Origin: Hymenobacter piscis
GTDB lineage: Bacteria > Bacteroidota > Bacteroidia > Cytophagales > Hymenobacteraceae
Length of the DNA: 64,000 nucleotides
Assembly: GCF_018760735.1 (NCBI RefSeq)
Contig: NZ_JAHHZN010000006.1
Coordinates: 186,001 to 250,000, forward strand
Reading direction: 5' to 3'
The notes under the pieces are model-generated. The model was given only the letters and a program-made list of their open reading frames with translations, was not told the origin of the DNA and did no database searches. Below, piece by piece: positions 7,312-15,729 of the stretch. The first letter of the stretch is position 1. Each line of letters opens with the position of its first letter. The position numbers were made by a program, and so were the translations under genes.

Positions 7312-10136
7312 TGCCGGCCCCCATATTCCTGAATCCCCATTTTTCCGTGAGAACCAAAGCCGCCGACCCCAACAAAAAGCCCGTCCGCACGCACGGCACG
7401 CTGGGCCCGCCCGCCGTAGCCGATACGCCGCTGATGAAGCAATACCACCAGCTCAAGCAAACCTACCCCGGCGCGGTGCTCCTGTTCCGGGTGGGCGACT
7501 TCTACGAAACCTTCGGCGAGGATGCCGTCACGGCCTCGCGCATTCTGGACATTACACTTACCAAGCGCGGGGCGGGCACCAGCTCCGAAACCCCGCTGGC
7601 CGGCTTTCCCCACCACTCCCTCGACACCTACCTGCCCAAGCTGGTGCGCGCCGGCCAGCGCGTGGCCATCTGCGACCAGCTCGAAGACCCCAAGCAGGCC
7701 AAGGGCCTCGTCAAGCGCGGCGTCACGGAGCTGGTCACGCCCGGCGTGAGTTTGCACGACAACGTGCTGGAGCGCCGCGCCAATAACTACCTCTGCGCCG
7801 TGCATTTCGGCAAGCACGAGGCCGGGGTGAGCTTCTTGGATATCAGCACCGGCGAGTTTCTGGTGGCCCAGGGCACTATTGATTACCTGGGCAAGCTGCT
7901 CCAGAACTTCCAGCCCGCCGAGGTGCTGTTCTGCAAGAAGAGCCGCCGCGAGTTCGAGGAGCACTTCGGGCCCGACTACTGCCACTTTGCGCTGGAAGAA
8001 TGGGTGTTCGGCCACGATTACGGTCACGATTTGCTCACCCGCCACTTCAATACTACCTCCCTCAAGGGCTTCGGCATTGACGGGCTGCGGGAGGGCATCA
8101 CGGCGGCCGGCTGCGTGCTGCACTACCTGGCCGAAACCAAGCACACCGACGTGGGCCACATCGGCAGCATCGGGCGTTTGGAAGAGGATAAGTACGTGTG
8201 GCTCGACCGGTTTACGGTGCGCAATCTGGAGCTGGTGCAGGCCCAGCACCCCGGCGGCGTGCCCCTCATCGACATCCTCGACCAGACCGTGACGCCCATG
8301 GGCGCGCGCCTGCTGCGCAAGTGGGTGGTGCTGCCCCTCAAGGAGCCCGCCCAGATCCAGCGCCGCCTCGATACGGTGGAGGCCCTGCTCCAGACGCCCG
8401 AGCTGCTGGAAAACCTGCTGACTCACCTGCGCCAGATCAACGACCTGGAGCGGCTGATTTCCAAGGTGGCCGTGCGCCGCATCAACCCCCGCGAGCTGCT
8501 GCAGCTGGCCCGGGCCCTGGAAGCCATCAGTCCCATCCGGGAGCAGCTGGCCGGCTCCGGTATCCGGGCCCTGCAGAAACTGGCGGATCAGCTCAACCCC
8601 TGCGCCGGGCTGCGCGAAGAAATTCAGGCCAAAATCCGGGAAGACGCGCCCATACTCACCAACCAGGGCGGCGTGCTACGCGAGGGTATCGACGCGGAGC
8701 TGGATGAGCTGCGCCGCATGGCCGGCTCGGGCAAGGACTACCTGTTCAAGCTCCAGCAGGACGCCAGCCGCGAAACCGGCATTTCCTCGCTCAAAGTGGC
8801 CTACAACAAGGTGTTCGGCTACTACCTCGAAGTCACGAACGCCCACAAGGACAAGGTGCCCGCCTCCTGGATTCGCAAGCAAACCCTGGTGAATGCCGAG
8901 CGCTACATCACGGAGGAGCTGAAAGTGTACGAGGAGAAAATCCTGCACGCCGAGGAGCGCCTGTTCGTGATTGAGCAGCGCATCTACACCGAGCTCGTGC
9001 TCACGGCCGCCGAGTACGTAACCCAGATTCAGCAGAACGCCCGCGCCATCGGCGTAGCCGACTGCCTGGCCTCCTTTGCCGCCACCGCCCGCCAGCACCG
9101 CTACGTGAAGCCCGTCGTGGACGATTCCACGGCCCTCGACATCAAAGCCGGCCGCCACCCCGTGATTGAGCGCCAGCTGCCTCCCGGCGAGCAATACATT
9201 CCCAACGACATCCGCCTCGACCAGGACGACCAGCAGATTGTGGTGATAACGGGCCCTAACATGGCCGGCAAATCGGCCCTGCTGCGCCAAACGGCCCTGA
9301 TTGTGCTGCTGGCCCAGATTGGCTCCTTCGTGCCCGCCGACGCGGCCCGCATCGGCGTCATCGACAAGATCTTCACCCGCGTAGGGGCCTCCGACAACCT
9401 GAGCAAGGGCGAAAGCACCTTTATGGTGGAGATGACCGAAACGGCCAGCATCCTCAACAACCTCTCCGACCGCAGTCTGGTGCTGATGGACGAAATCGGG
9501 CGCGGCACCAGCACCTACGACGGCATCAGCATTGCCTGGGCCATTGTGGAGCACCTGCACAACGCGCCCCGGGCCCGGGCCAAAACCCTGTTCGCCACCC
9601 ACTACCACGAGCTCAACCAGCTCGCCGACGACTGCCCGCGGGTGCGCAACTACCATGTGGCCGTGAAGGAGGCCGATGGACGTATCCTGTTTCTGCGCAA
9701 GCTGCGCGAAGGCGGTTCCGAGCACAGCTTCGGCATTCACGTGGCCCGCATGGCCGGCATGCCCACTTCGGTGGTGCTGCGGGCCAACGAAATCATGCAC
9801 CACCTGGAGCAGGAGCGCGCTTCCACCGGCCTCGAAGCCGACCAGCCTACTGCCTTCGATGAGGTGCTGGCCGGCCTCGACGCGGAAGGCGGTCGGGTAG
9901 TGCCCCTCAATGGCCGCGCCGAAGCAGCGCCCGCCCACCGGGGCCCCAAAGCCCAGCCCGCTGCCTCCGTGCACAATGCCCCGCGCCCCAGCCTGCAGCT
10001 GAGTATGTTTGAGCCTGCCGACCCGGTGCTGGAAAAGGTGCGTGCGCTGCTCGAAAAGCTGGACGTGAACACGCTCACGCCCATTGAGGCCCTGCTCAAG
10101 CTGAACGAGCTCAAGCTGGCCGCCGACGGCCAGTAA
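7305..10136 (+). CDS. mutS: DNA mismatch repair ATPase MutS
   Basis: A 943-residue MutS that recognises mispaired bases and recruits MutL. The mismatch-binding domain carries the Phe-x-Glu motif (GDFYETFGEDA, about residues 64-74). The lever and clamp domains follow, then the ABC-type ATPase with Walker A GPNMAGKS at 650-657, Walker B/D-loop LVLMDEIGRGTSTYDG and the switch His in FATHYHEL. The C-terminus has the usual tail (about 870-943). It is somewhat longer than typical MutS (about 860), partly from an unusual N-terminus. ATG 7305 lies in repeat R3; GTG 7347 (929 residues) is the alternative, and ATG 7434 would still precede the mismatch motif. Confidence 0.96.
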   Translation: MTVPAPIFLNPHFSVRTKAADPNKKPVRTHGTLGPPAVADTPLMKQYHQLKQTYPGAVLLFRVGDFYETFGEDAVTASRILDITLTKRGAGTSSETPLAGFPHHSLDTYLPKLVRAGQRVAICDQLEDPKQAKGLVKRGVTELVTPGVSLHDNVLERRANNYLCAVHFGKHEAGVSFLDISTGEFLVAQGTIDYLGKLLQNFQPAEVLFCKKSRREFEEHFGPDYCHFALEEWVFGHDYGHDLLTRHFNTTSLKGFGIDGLREGITAAGCVLHYLAETKHTDVGHIGSIGRLEEDKYVWLDRFTVRNLELVQAQHPGGVPLIDILDQTVTPMGARLLRKWVVLPLKEPAQIQRRLDTVEALLQTPELLENLLTHLRQINDLERLISKVAVRRINPRELLQLARALEAISPIREQLAGSGIRALQKLADQLNPCAGLREEIQAKIREDAPILTNQGGVLREGIDAELDELRRMAGSGKDYLFKLQQDASRETGISSLKVAYNKVFGYYLEVTNAHKDKVPASWIRKQTLVNAERYITEELKVYEEKILHAEERLFVIEQRIYTELVLTAAEYVTQIQQNARAIGVADCLASFAATARQHRYVKPVVDDSTALDIKAGRHPVIERQLPPGEQYIPNDIRLDQDDQQIVVITGPNMAGKSALLRQTALIVLLAQIGSFVPADAARIGVIDKIFTRVGASDNLSKGESTFMVEMTETASILNNLSDRSLVLMDEIGRGTSTYDGISIAWAIVEHLHNAPRARAKTLFATHYHELNQLADDCPRVRNYHVAVKEADGRILFLRKLREGGSEHSFGIHVARMAGMPTSVVLRANEIMHHLEQERASTGLEADQPTAFDEVLAGLDAEGGRVVPLNGRAEAAPAHRGPKAQPAASVHNAPRPSLQLSMFEPADPVLEKVRALLEKLDVNTLTPIEALLKLNELKLAADGQ

Positions 10137-10142
10137 GCTGGC

Positions 10143-10218
10143 CCGGCCGCCGGCCGGTTTTTTGCCCCGCCGGCTTTTGGGTTTCCCTTTTTTTGAGGGA
10201 AAAATTCCGGAAGCCGGC
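10143..10218 (+). terminator. Double terminator after mutS
   Basis: First hairpin: 10143-10148 pairs with 10152-10157, followed by six T. Second, a nested hairpin: 10169-10176 pairs with 10211-10218, and inside it 10182-10188 pairs with 10196-10202, with a T-run in its loop. Between here and the tRNA promoter (10219-10347) I see nothing further. Confidence 0.75.
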
Positions 10219-10347
10219 GGATCGAAAGGTAGCTGGGGGCGGGCAGGGGCCCGAAGCGGCAGGCTGCCAGGTGAAAATTTTCTGCCTGAAAATCAGCTGA
10301 CAAAGCTCCTGGCGGGTGAAAAAAGCGGGTTTTTTTAGCGGGTGCGC

Positions 10348-10377
10348 TTGACTTCAGGGATTCTTCTTCTACCTTTG
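10348..10377 (+). promoter_or_regulatory. tRNA-Gly promoter, TTG-N19-TACCTTTG
   Basis: TTG at 10348-10350 and TACCTTTG at 10370-10377 are separated by exactly 19 nt, the textbook Bacteroidota sigma-ABfr arrangement. It lies about 37 nt before the tRNA and is the cleanest promoter in the window. Confidence 0.85.
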
Positions 10378-10413
10378 TCACATCAAAACGCCACTACGGC
10401 GCCAAGATCAAAA

Positions 10414-10486
10414 GCGAGAGTAGCTCAGTTGGTAGAGCGCGACCTTGCCAAGGTCGAGGTCGCGAGTTCGAACCTCGTCTCCCGCT
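10414..10486 (+). tRNA. tRNA-Gly(GCC)
   Basis: A 73-nt cloverleaf: acceptor GCGAGAG/CTCCCGC, D-arm GCTC-GAGC, anticodon stem CGACC/GGTCG with loop TTGCCAA (anticodon GCC), T-arm GCGAG-TTCGAAC-CTCGT, discriminator T73. CCA is not encoded. As written, position 4 (A) faces position 69 (C), so the acceptor stem has one A-C mismatch. It has its own promoter and terminator. Confidence 0.95.
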
Positions 10487-10487
10487 C

Positions 10488-10520
10488 AAAAAGGATGTTT
10501 CTTCGGAAGCATCCTTTTTT
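10488..10520 (+). terminator. Terminator after tRNA-Gly
   Basis: An A-run and GGATG at 10493-10497 pair with CATCC and a T-run at 10510-10520, giving a stem of roughly ten pairs with a T7 tail. Confidence 0.8.
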
Positions 10521-10600
10521 TGTTTTCTGCCGGTACAGTTGCTGCCTCAAAAGCCTGCTTCGGGGTAATGGCTTCTCATAAGTGGCGGAAACAATACGGA

Positions 10601-10627
10601 TTGATTGGAAAATTTGCAGTTACTTTG
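10601..10627 (+). promoter_or_regulatory. tRNA-Leu promoter candidate
   Basis: TTG at 10601-10603 and TTACTTTG at 10620-10627 (one mismatch to TAnnTTTG), spacing 16 nt; about 58 nt before the tRNA. Confidence 0.5.
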
Positions 10628-10685
10628 CCCTAGTTATCGAACCTGAGTAGCTATCCACCAGGTTTGAAAGGGTTCAAGGAGTTCA

Positions 10686-10768
10686 GCCAGAGTGGTGTAA
10701 TGGTAGCCACGAGGGACTTAAAATCCCTTGTCTTCACGGACGTACGGGTTCGAGTCCCGTCTCTGGTA
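10686..10768 (+). tRNA. tRNA-Leu(UAA)
   Basis: An 83-nt class II tRNA with a long variable arm (TGTCTTCACGGACGTA region), anticodon stem AGGGA/TCCCT with loop CTTAAAA (anticodon TAA, reads UUA), T-arm CGGGT-TCGAGTC-CCGTC, and discriminator A73. The first acceptor pair is G1-U72 rather than G-C. CCA is not encoded. Confidence 0.95.
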
Positions 10769-10769
10769 C

Positions 10770-10811
10770 AAACGAAAAGCGCCGCCGATTATTCGGTGGC
10801 GCTTTTCGTTT
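10770..10811 (+). terminator. Strong terminator after tRNA-Leu
   Basis: 19-bp stem, 10770-10788 with 10793-10811, with one G-T pair and a 4-nt loop. It carries A-rich and T-rich ends so could work both ways. Confidence 0.85.
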
Positions 10812-11083
10812 GGCAGCAGTTGGGGGAGGATAAAAGGAAGAACGCAGTGGGCCTTCGGTAAGCAACCAGTGCTGCTCCTGGCCGGCTTGGCGCCGGCTGT
10901 TTGCGGAAATGCAAGCAAGGCTGCAGGGCCTGGATTTTGGAAGCGGTACTTATACTTCATGGCTTATTCGGCTGTTTCAACGCAGTTCTGGTGGGTGCCG
11001 GCGGTAAGTTGGTGGGGGCAATGGGAGGCAAGCGGCCCTGTTTTTCTACCTTTAAGGCCCTTGCCATGCTTTTTCCCGCTCCG
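10812..11083 (+). promoter_or_regulatory. MoxR upstream region with -7 box
   Basis: TACCTTTA at 11047-11054 is a near-consensus -7 box, 29 nt before the chosen moxR ATG; no good -33 TTG is present. The rest of this 270-nt stretch shows no gene, repeat or strong hairpin. Confidence 0.4.
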
Positions 11084-12064
<981 letters not shown>

Positions 12065-12186
12065 CGGTGAAAGGGGGAGGTGGTAAAACGGGGAGTTTGA
12101 CGTTCAAGCCAACCCATTGTGCTGCCTGCGCCACAAAAGCCAGCCAAACAGCAGAATCACTATTCCACCACCTCATCATTTCACCG
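12065..12186. repeat. Fold-back R4 (GGTGAAAT/GAGGTGG words)
   Basis: Begins on the base after the moxR TGA. Arms 12065-12084 and 12167-12186 pair at 17 of 20 positions. The centre (about 12096-12134, including CCTGCGCC) resembles the centre of the repeat downstream of sprA at 24623-24663, so the two look like copies of one family. It ends one base before the TTG proposed as the next gene's start. Confidence 0.7.
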
Positions 12187-12187
12187 C

Positions 12188-13000
12188 TTGTCGAAGCTGA
12201 CGAAAACCCTGCGCGGGCTGGCCAGTCTGGTCCGGAACCCCTGGCTGCTGAACCACGTGCTGGCCGCCGACGAAACGGCCTGGCAGCAGCAAGCGTTAGG
12301 CCACACCGCAAGCCGGGGCGTAACGCCGGCGGGCCTGCCAGTGGTGCAGCTGTCCGCGCTGCTGCCGGCGGCTGGCGAAACCGTGAGCCCATTTGCTTTC
12401 CGCGACGGCGGCTCGTTGCCCACGGATCTGGTCCTGTTGCGGGCGCTGGCCCGACAGCGGCCGGGGTGTCGGTATTTTGAAATCGGGACGTGGCGGGGCG
12501 AAAGCGCGGCGAATGTGGCGGCCGTGGCGGCGCAGGTGCACACGCTCAACCTGGCAGCCACCGAACTGCGCGCGTTGGGCCTTTCGGAGCGCTACATTGA
12601 ATTGCACGGCTTCTTCTCGCGGCCCCTGCCCAACGTCACCCACCTGCACGGCAACTCGGCCACCTTCGATATGGCGGCGCTGGGACATTTCGACCTGATT
12701 TTCATCGATGGGGACCACCGCTATGAGGCTGTGCGCACCGACACGCGCCGGGTGTTTGAGCACCTGGTCGGGCCCGATACGGTGGTAGTCTGGCACGATG
12801 CCAGCCGCCAGCCCGGCCAGCCCCGCTGGGAAGTGCTGGCCGGCCTCCTCGACGGGCTGCCCACCACCGCCCCGGGCCAGCTGACGCAGGTCGCCAATAC
12901 GCTCTGTGCCCTCTACTCGCCCCGCCCGCTGCTCCCCCAGGCCCCCGACCCGCTGGCCGACCCCCATCCGGTTTTCGAGGTGACGGTGCGAACCATTTAG
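12188..13000 (+). CDS. Class I SAM-dependent methyltransferase (Methyltransf_24 type)
   Basis: About 270 residues. The Rossmann core shows motif I as YFEIGTWRGESAANVAAVA and the acidic strand FDLIFIDGDHRYEAVRTDTRRVFEHL, then VVWHDA; the FIDGDHRYEAV signature is typical of Methyltransf_24 enzymes, many of which act on sugars or small secreted metabolites. The acceptor is unknown. Start is uncertain: TTG 12188 (MSKLTKTLRGL) keeps the conserved region and avoids repeat R4, while a GTG at 12119 lies inside that repeat. It converges on the flippase gene, which may hint at a role in surface glycan modification. Confidence 0.8.
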   Translation: MSKLTKTLRGLASLVRNPWLLNHVLAADETAWQQQALGHTASRGVTPAGLPVVQLSALLPAAGETVSPFAFRDGGSLPTDLVLLRALARQRPGCRYFEIGTWRGESAANVAAVAAQVHTLNLAATELRALGLSERYIELHGFFSRPLPNVTHLHGNSATFDMAALGHFDLIFIDGDHRYEAVRTDTRRVFEHLVGPDTVVVWHDASRQPGQPRWEVLAGLLDGLPTTAPGQLTQVANTLCALYSPRPLLPQAPDPLADPHPVFEVTVRTI

Positions 13001-13055
13001 CAGTTGTCGCGCGGGGGCTTCGGGTTGCCCGGCGCGCCGGTCGTTTCGGCGGGTT

Positions 13056-14321
13056 TTACCGCCGCCTTAGCAGCCGCCAGGCGTGGGTGAGGTCAGCGGG
13101 GCCGGGCAGAAAGGCCGTGAGGCCGAGGCCGGTAGCGCGGCGGAAGTGCCAGATGAGAAAGGCCGTGGACGCGCAGTAGGAGAGGGTGGCCGCCAGGGCC
13201 GCGCCCCGGATGCCCAGTTTCGGAATCAGCAGCAGCCCGCCCAGCAGCGTGACGGCCAACCCCACCACCGACGCGGCGTTGTTGAGGCGGTACCGGGCCC
13301 GACCGGCAAAAAAGCTGCTCACCAGCATCTGAATGGCCATGACCACCGAGCCGGGGGCCAGCAGCTGCATCACGGCCTGGGCCGGCCCAAATTCTCGGCC
13401 GAAGATGGTCGTGAGCAAAGCGGGCGGCACTGCCACCAGCACCAGCACCGCCGCCGCCGTGGCCAGCACCGTGAGCCTCCCTACCCGCAGCGCGGAGTCG
13501 GGCAGCGGCTCTCCGGGGTGGGCGTTCACCAGATCCACGTACTGCACCAGGGCGGCGCTGCGCGGAATCAGCCAGATGGCTTCCATCAGCGCCACGCCCA
13601 CCGACAGGATGCCCACGGCCCGGGTATCGACGAAGTAGGCCACGAAGTAGTAGCCGAGGCGGTAGTTGGCGAAGGCCAGAATGTTGGAAAAGTGGGCGCC
13701 CCGGCTGTGGCGGGCCAGTTCCCGGGTGGTGGCCCGCAGCCGCCGGCCCAGACGCCGCCGGCGGTCGGGCAGGCGCAGCAGGGGGAGCAGGCTCAGCAGC
13801 CACGGCAGCCCGAAGCCCAGGTAGGCCGCGTAGTAGTAAGTTTCCACGCTCAGCCAGGCCCCGCCGAACCGGAAGGCCGCCAGCAGCGCCCCGGCCAGCA
13901 GGGCCACCTGGGCCAGATTGAATAGGTTATAGAGACCTTCCCGGCGGCGGCCCAGCAGCAGGGCGGTATTGATGGAGAAGAAGGCTTGCAGCAAGCTCAG
14001 CAGCCCCAGGTGAAGCAGGTACGCGGCCCCCGGCTCTCGCAGCCCGGCTACCAGGGCCGTGCCCAGCCCACACACCGCCGTAGCCCAGCCGTAGGCCGGC
14101 AGCAGCAGGTGCCAGAGGTTGCGGCGCGGGGCCAGGTAAATCAGCGAGGAGCCGCCCAGCAGCCCGATGAACAGCAGGATGGCCGCGCAGTCCGTCACGA
14201 ACAAACTCACCGCCCCGCGCCCCGCCGCGCCCAGGTAGCGCGCCGTCAGCCACACCACCCCGAAGCTGAGCAGGGCCGTGAGCAGGCGGGTGGCAAAATT
14301 CTGAATTATGCGGCGCAGCAT
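13056..14321 (-). CDS. Polysaccharide flippase-like membrane protein (Wzx/MATE fold)
   Basis: A 421-residue protein with about 12 predicted transmembrane helices, starting MLRRIIQNFATRLLTALLSFGVVWLTARYLG, which is the classic N-terminus of lipid-linked oligosaccharide flippases (polysaccharide biosynthesis family). It would move lipid-linked glycan across the inner membrane. The glycosyltransferase upstream ends 23 nt before this start, so they are probably co-transcribed and work on one surface glycan. Arg-rich cytoplasmic loops (LPDRRRRLGRRLRATTRE) fit the topology. Confidence 0.85.
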   Translation of the reverse strand: MLRRIIQNFATRLLTALLSFGVVWLTARYLGAAGRGAVSLFVTDCAAILLFIGLLGGSSLIYLAPRRNLWHLLLPAYGWATAVCGLGTALVAGLREPGAAYLLHLGLLSLLQAFFSINTALLLGRRREGLYNLFNLAQVALLAGALLAAFRFGGAWLSVETYYYAAYLGFGLPWLLSLLPLLRLPDRRRRLGRRLRATTRELARHSRGAHFSNILAFANYRLGYYFVAYFVDTRAVGILSVGVALMEAIWLIPRSAALVQYVDLVNAHPGEPLPDSALRVGRLTVLATAAAVLVLVAVPPALLTTIFGREFGPAQAVMQLLAPGSVVMAIQMLVSSFFAGRARYRLNNAASVVGLAVTLLGGLLLIPKLGIRGAALAATLSYCASTAFLIWHFRRATGLGLTAFLPGPADLTHAWRLLRRR

Positions 14322-14344
14322 AGAGAGTAAAAAAATGCTGGCCG

Positions 14345-15559
14345 CTAAGAGCCGGTAACTGGAGAAGGAAGGAGCAACAGCGCCTGGTATAGCCGGGCGA
14401 ATTGCCGGCCTACGGGCTGGTACCCGCACCGCTGCTCCGCATCCTGCCGCAACTGATCAGGCCGGTACTGAAAGCTCTCGGTCAGTACTTTGTCAAGGGC
14501 CAGGTAGAGCGCTGACTCATCGTCTGGTTGAACCAGGATTCCGAAAGTATTGGTGGGCTGAAATAGCTCCGGGACGCCACCGGTAGCGGGGCCCACTACC
14601 GGGCAGCCGGTTGCGCGGGCTTCCAGCAGCACGCACCCAAACGTTTCGGCCCGGCTGAAGGACACCAAGGCCGTAGCCTGCTGCATTTCCCTGGCTACGG
14701 CGGAATGCGGAAGCTTTCCCATGAAGCAGACTGTGCCATCGGCCACTAGGCCCAATTCGGCACTACGCTGTCGGATGAGCTCTTCGTCGGGGCCGTAACC
14801 GGCCAGCCGCAGGGTTACGGACCGGCCGGCCCGCCGTAGCTGGCTTACCACCCGCAGAATGCCGGAAATATTCTTGACCGTTTCGTGAAAGGCCGAAACC
14901 ACCAGCAGCCGGTGGGGCTCCCGGGGGGCCGGCGGCAGGCGGAACAGGTCAGTATCGACAACATTGGCAATTACCACGGAGTGCGGATGAACCAGGCCCA
15001 GGGCGCTCATGGCTTCGCGCAGGTTTTCTGATACGGTGTGCAGGGCCGACGCCCGCCGTACCACCAACCGGGACATCCACCGCCGGACCCGGCCGATGCT
15101 ACCGGCCCGGGCGGGCAGGTAGCGCGTCCAGTGTTCCGTCACGAGGTAGGGAATCCGGTACCGCAGCCGCAGCCAGAGCGCCCACAGGCCCGTGCGTAGC
15201 AGCACGTGCACGTGCACCAGCCCGGGCCGGTGGCCCCAGTACTGGCACACGCGGCGGTAGCCCCGGCGCTGACCCCAGAAGTAGAGGCCCAGCTTGAGCA
15301 CCTTATCCAGCGGGGCCAGGCCGGTGGGCCGGGCGCGGTAGTAGTAGCGCCACACGGGCACCGGGCCGCTGAAGTCCGCTTCCTCCTCCAGCAACTTACC
15401 GAGCGGACCCCGGGCCACGGCCGCAAATACCACGGCGCTGTGCAGGGGCTGCTCCGGGGTGGCGGCGCCGGCAATGGCGGCCACGTGCCGGGCCACGAAG
15501 TCGCCGTCCTGGTCGTCGTAGCGGTTCGGGTACCATTTGGGCAGGTGCAGGACGCGCAT
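14345..15559 (-). CDS. Glycosyltransferase family 4 (GT-B)
   Basis: A 404-residue retaining GT-B glycosyltransferase. N-terminal acceptor domain starts MRVLHLPKWYPNRYDDQDGDFVARH; the C-terminal nucleotide-sugar domain shows ILRVVSQLRRAG...LRLAGYGPDEELI, VCFMGKLPHSAV, and the E-x7-E-like motif SRAETFGCVLLEARATGCPVVG. The sugar cannot be inferred. ATG 15559 was chosen from the family-typical N-terminus. It is the first gene of a two-gene unit with the flippase. Confidence 0.9.
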   Translation of the reverse strand: MRVLHLPKWYPNRYDDQDGDFVARHVAAIAGAATPEQPLHSAVVFAAVARGPLGKLLEEEADFSGPVPVWRYYYRARPTGLAPLDKVLKLGLYFWGQRRGYRRVCQYWGHRPGLVHVHVLLRTGLWALWLRLRYRIPYLVTEHWTRYLPARAGSIGRVRRWMSRLVVRRASALHTVSENLREAMSALGLVHPHSVVIANVVDTDLFRLPPAPREPHRLLVVSAFHETVKNISGILRVVSQLRRAGRSVTLRLAGYGPDEELIRQRSAELGLVADGTVCFMGKLPHSAVAREMQQATALVSFSRAETFGCVLLEARATGCPVVGPATGGVPELFQPTNTFGILVQPDDESALYLALDKVLTESFQYRPDQLRQDAEQRCGYQPVGRQFARLYQALLLLPSPVTGS

Positions 15560-15601
15560 GGGCGGAATCGGGAGCAGGGGAAGAGAAAAGTGGCCGGCCG
15601 T

Positions 15602-15609
15602 CAAAAGTA
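15602..15609 (-). promoter_or_regulatory. -7 box TACTTTTG before the glycosyltransferase
   Basis: Full match to TAnnTTTG on the minus strand, 42 nt upstream of ATG 15559. Confidence 0.5.
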
Positions 15610-15674
15610 CAACGAACCCCCGGAGCCGCCCCGGGCAACGGTACCAGGCAGGCCCCGGGCGGCCGCCCGGCAAT

Positions 15675-15706
15675 AAAAGAGCCGGCTGCCCCAAGGCAGC
15701 CGGCTC
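15675..15706 (-). terminator. Terminator after the T9SS beta-helix-like gene
   Basis: Perfect 12-bp stem (15679-15690 with 15695-15706), 4-nt loop, followed on the minus strand by TTTTATTG. It lies 23 nt past the stop at 15730. Confidence 0.9.
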
Positions 15707-15729
15707 GGATAGTATAGAATAAGGAGAAT

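Noticed and set aside
12119..12187. GTG 12119 as the methyltransferase start
   Set aside because: The added residues are encoded by repeat R4 and look unlike a protein N-terminus. It is not fully excluded.
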